A stretch of DNA of 8,236 bases, taken from positions 1 to 8,236 of the forward strand of contig DATKYV010000005.1 of NCBI GenBank assembly GCA_035528275.1, in the 5' to 3' direction. This document shows, piece after piece, positions 7,166 through 8,236 of the stretch. Position numbers and translations under genes: made by a program. The notes beneath the pieces were generated by a model, which had not been told where the DNA came from, did no database searches, and saw nothing but the letters and a program-made list of their open reading frames with translations. Numbering within the stretch: position 1 is the stretch's first letter; each line of letters begins with the position of its first letter. This stretch comes from DATKYV01 sp035528275 (lineage in GTDB: Bacteria; Acidobacteriota; Terriglobia; UBA7540).

Positions 7166-7639
7166 TCAATGCACCGAGGAATCGGAAGGCCCAGCCGGAC
7201 CGCCGAGGTTCTGACGGATTACACCGCTCGGATCCGTGAAGAAGTAGCGCGTGCCCGTGTTATAGGGAATTGCCGGGTTGGCCCGGAACTGGTAGCTCGT
7301 ATACCGGTTATCCACGAGCCCGCTGGCAGTGTAAGAAAACAGGTAACCGCTTCTTTGGCCCGCGGCCAATCCGGTATCGATCAGATCCGCCGCCGCCGAG
7401 GTTGCTGGACCGCTGGTGGGAGGACCCAACTGCCCAAGCGTACTCGTATAGCCCTGCTGATAGAAGGCCATGAAAGTGAACTCAGCGGTGTTCACCGTCC
7501 GGCAGGAGCTTACTGCCGAAGCCTCGTTGGCGGCTAGTCTGGCGCGGAAAAAGTTGGGCACCGCGATTGCCGCGATGATGAGAATGATCGATACCACGAT
7601 GAGCAATTCAATCAGAGAATATCCTTTCTGGCGATTCAC
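7166..7639 (-). CDS. Type IV pilin-like protein (prepilin)
   Basis: The 157-residue prepilin has a 6-residue leader ending RQKG, then mature YSLIELLIVVSIILI..., the hydrophobic assembly helix with Glu at mature position 5. Tyr replaces the usual first Phe. A prepilin peptidase (PilD) would cut after Gly6 and methylate the new N-terminus. The globular part has ASAVSSCRTVNTAEFTF (40-56), a Ser/Thr/Pro/Gly-rich loop (65-82), GYLFSYT (98-104) and FFTDPSGVIRQN (133-144), the style of acidobacterial pilins. A single cysteine (46) means no internal disulfide. I chose the GTG at 7637-7639, although the frame is open to 7741, because AGGAGG (7646-7651) is 6 bases upstream and the leader is then normal length. 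It is preceded by a terminator and a likely promoter, so it probably starts its own transcript. Whether it is the major pilin or a minor or type II-like one is not decided. Confidence 0.88.
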   Translation of the reverse strand: MNRQKGYSLIELLIVVSIILIIAAIAVPNFFRARLAANEASAVSSCRTVNTAEFTFMAFYQQGYTSTLGQLGPPTSGPATSAAADLIDTGLAAGQRSGYLFSYTASGLVDNRYTSYQFRANPAIPYNTGTRYFFTDPSGVIRQNLGGPAGPSDSSVH

Positions 7640-7645
7640 CCAACT

Positions 7646-7651
7646 CCTCCT
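7646..7651 (-). promoter_or_regulatory. Shine-Dalgarno site deciding the pilin GTG start
   Basis: A perfect AGGAGG sits 6 bases before the GTG at 7637-7639. It favours that GTG over any upstream start in the same frame. It is the strongest ribosome site in the window and fits an abundant protein. Confidence 0.8.
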
Positions 7652-7718
7652 GTCTGTCGGCCCCGGGCCAATTCGATCACTCTTCGCGTCCGGCGACAGT
7701 GGCGCGCTAAGGTACATT

Positions 7719-7757
7719 GGGCGGCTCACTTTTGGCCCCACCGCGGCCGGGCCGCCC
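7719..7757 (-). other. Inverted repeat in the pilin leader RNA
   Basis: The arms GGGCGGC (7719-7725) and GCCGCCC (7751-7757) are perfect 7-base complements around a 25-base loop that itself holds GGCC/GGCC pairing. It lies downstream of the predicted promoter and about 80 bases before the GTG, so it would fold in the leader RNA. It could affect stability or translation. It does not match any riboswitch I recognise. Confidence 0.4.
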
Positions 7758-7778
7758 TACGCTCCGAGCGCTGCCGAT

Positions 7779-7807
7779 TTGATACCAGATTGAGCCGCGC
7801 CTGGCAA
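7779..7807 (-). promoter_or_regulatory. Candidate sigma70-type promoter for the complete pilin gene
   Basis: On the minus strand TTGCCA (-35, 7802-7807; 5 of 6 consensus bases) and TATCAA (-10, 7779-7784; 4 of 6) are separated by exactly 17 bases. The start of transcription would fall near 7771, giving a leader of about 130 bases. It lies just downstream of the previous gene's terminator, as expected. No convincing sigma54 -24/-12 site was found, although pilin genes in other bacteria often use one. Confidence 0.45.
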
Positions 7808-7898
7808 CCACAACTCCTGGATGCCGGTCCGGAATTCCTTGCCTGGCCAGGAGACTTCAAGCCGCACGCCGGCTTGACCGGGACTTATCAAGCGAAGC

Positions 7899-7930
7899 AA
7901 AAGAAAAAGGGGGAGCCACAAGGCTCCCCT
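7899..7930 (-). terminator. Rho-independent terminator of the upstream pilin gene
   Basis: On the minus strand GGGGAGCC, loop TTGT and GGCTCCCC form a perfect 8-bp stem (7910-7929), with one further possible G-T pair outside it. It is followed by CTTTTTCTTTTG. It lies about 35 bases after the stop of the partial pilin and separates the two pilin transcripts. Confidence 0.9.
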
Positions 7931-7964
7931 CTGGGTTCTCTGAGTGTTGCCCTTTCAGCCCAAA

Positions 7965-8236
7965 CTAGCCCGCGAGGGGCGAGTCGGTGGCCGTAGCAGC
8001 AGCGGCGGAGTTCTGACGAATCACGCCCGAGTGATCCGTAAAGTAGAAGTTCGTCCCAGTGGTCCCGGCCGTAACGGGATTGGCGTTGATCGAGTAAGTG
8101 TCGATCCTGCCTCCCACGACCGCACCCGGCGTGTAGCTGAACGAGTAACCGCTCTTCACGCCACCCGCCAGAACGCTGTCAATCAAGCCCGCAGCCGACG
8201 CCGTGGGCACGGCTGTGGTGCCCGGTCCCAGTGAAG
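7965..8236 (-). CDS. Type IV pilin-like protein, C-terminal part only (N-terminus beyond right edge)
   Basis: About 90 residues of a second pilin are visible up to the TAG at 7965-7967. The reading frame stays open to the window edge, upstream of a GTG at 8208-8210 that is merely an internal valine: the residues before it (SLGPGTTA) continue the homology. Shared blocks with the neighbouring pilin are SAA-LID--LA-G--SGY-FSYT, the -ANP- turn, TGT--YFTD and SGVIRQN. After SGVIRQN the two tails diverge, this one ending in an Ala/Thr-rich stretch. The pair looks like a tandem duplication that has drifted. The assembly helix and prepilin cleavage site lie outside the window, so pilin identity rests on this similarity. 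The strong terminator just downstream suggests a highly expressed transcript, perhaps that of the major pilin. Confidence 0.82.
   Translation of the reverse strand, partial: SLGPGTTAVPTASAAGLIDSVLAGGVKSGYSFSYTPGAVVGGRIDTYSINANPVTAGTTGTNFYFTDHSGVIRQNSAAAATATDSPLAG

Larger units (their letters stand above)
7640..7964. other. Intergenic control region between the two pilin genes
   Basis: These 325 bases hold no convincing gene. From right to left (minus-strand order) they contain the terminator of the upstream pilin, a short inverted repeat AAGCCG/CGGCTT (7859-7875), an 8-base palindrome CTGGCCAG (7843-7850), a candidate promoter (7779-7807), a larger inverted repeat (7719-7757) and the ribosome site of the downstream pilin. 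A frame open into this region from the pilin gene lacks a ribosome site. Confidence 0.7.

Noticed and set aside
7640..7741. Upstream start for the complete pilin
   Set aside because: It would place 34 extra residues before the RQKG cleavage site and has no ribosome site, whereas the GTG at 7639 has AGGAGG at ideal distance.
7652..7900. Sigma54 promoter before the pilin
   Set aside because: GG-N10-GC occurs by chance near 7810-7825, but the flanking bases do not fit TGGCAC / TTGC well enough to call it.
1..8236. CRISPR arrays, tRNA or rRNA genes, insertion sequences
   Set aside because: No regularly spaced direct repeats, cloverleaf-like sequences, transposase motifs or terminal inverted repeats were seen.

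Overview
The window reads almost entirely on the minus strand. It looks like a chromosomal segment of a GC-rich, diderm, type-IV-pilus-bearing bacterium, most probably an acidobacterium. The phylum is an inference from three things: the pilin C-terminal style (GYxFSYTxG ... FYFTDxSGVIRQN), the abundance of membrane/TPR proteins, and the presence of LolA. No marker gene in the window proves it.

Right end (about 7166-8236): two related type IV pilin-like genes lie in tandem on the minus strand. The upstream one (7965 to beyond the right edge) is seen only as its C-terminal part and is closed by a good Rho-independent terminator (about 7899-7930). The downstream one (7166-7639) is complete. It has a short prepilin leader, a GTG start behind a perfect AGGAGG, and a plausible sigma70-type promoter about 140 bases upstream. 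The 325-base gap between them holds only control elements.

Middle and left (1-7072): seven minus-strand genes run head to tail, joined by 4- to 14-base overlaps, with one 33-base gap. In transcription order they are an ABC ATPase, its ABC-2 type permease, a 300-residue membrane-anchored TPR-like protein with a pseudopilin-like C-terminal motif, a 257-residue membrane TPR protein, a PAP2-type (PAP2_3-like) phosphatase, a GT-C glycosyltransferase with a C-terminal TPR tail (TMTC-like), and LolA, the periplasmic lipoprotein carrier, cut by the left edge. The tight packing suggests one transcript, perhaps partly fed by read-through from the complete pilin gene across a weak terminator-like hairpin.

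How they may work together (inference): an ABC ATPase/permease pair beside a pilin recalls the pilH/pilI genes of the Myxococcus xanthus pil cluster. The PAP2 phosphatase and GT-C enzyme add lipid-linked sugar chemistry to the same transcript, and LolA adds envelope lipoprotein traffic. The most interesting reading is a pilus assembly or modification module (pilin, ABC machine, TPR scaffolds, membrane glycosyltransferase). This is supported here only by gene order and domains. No RNA genes, insertion sequences or CRISPR arrays were seen.
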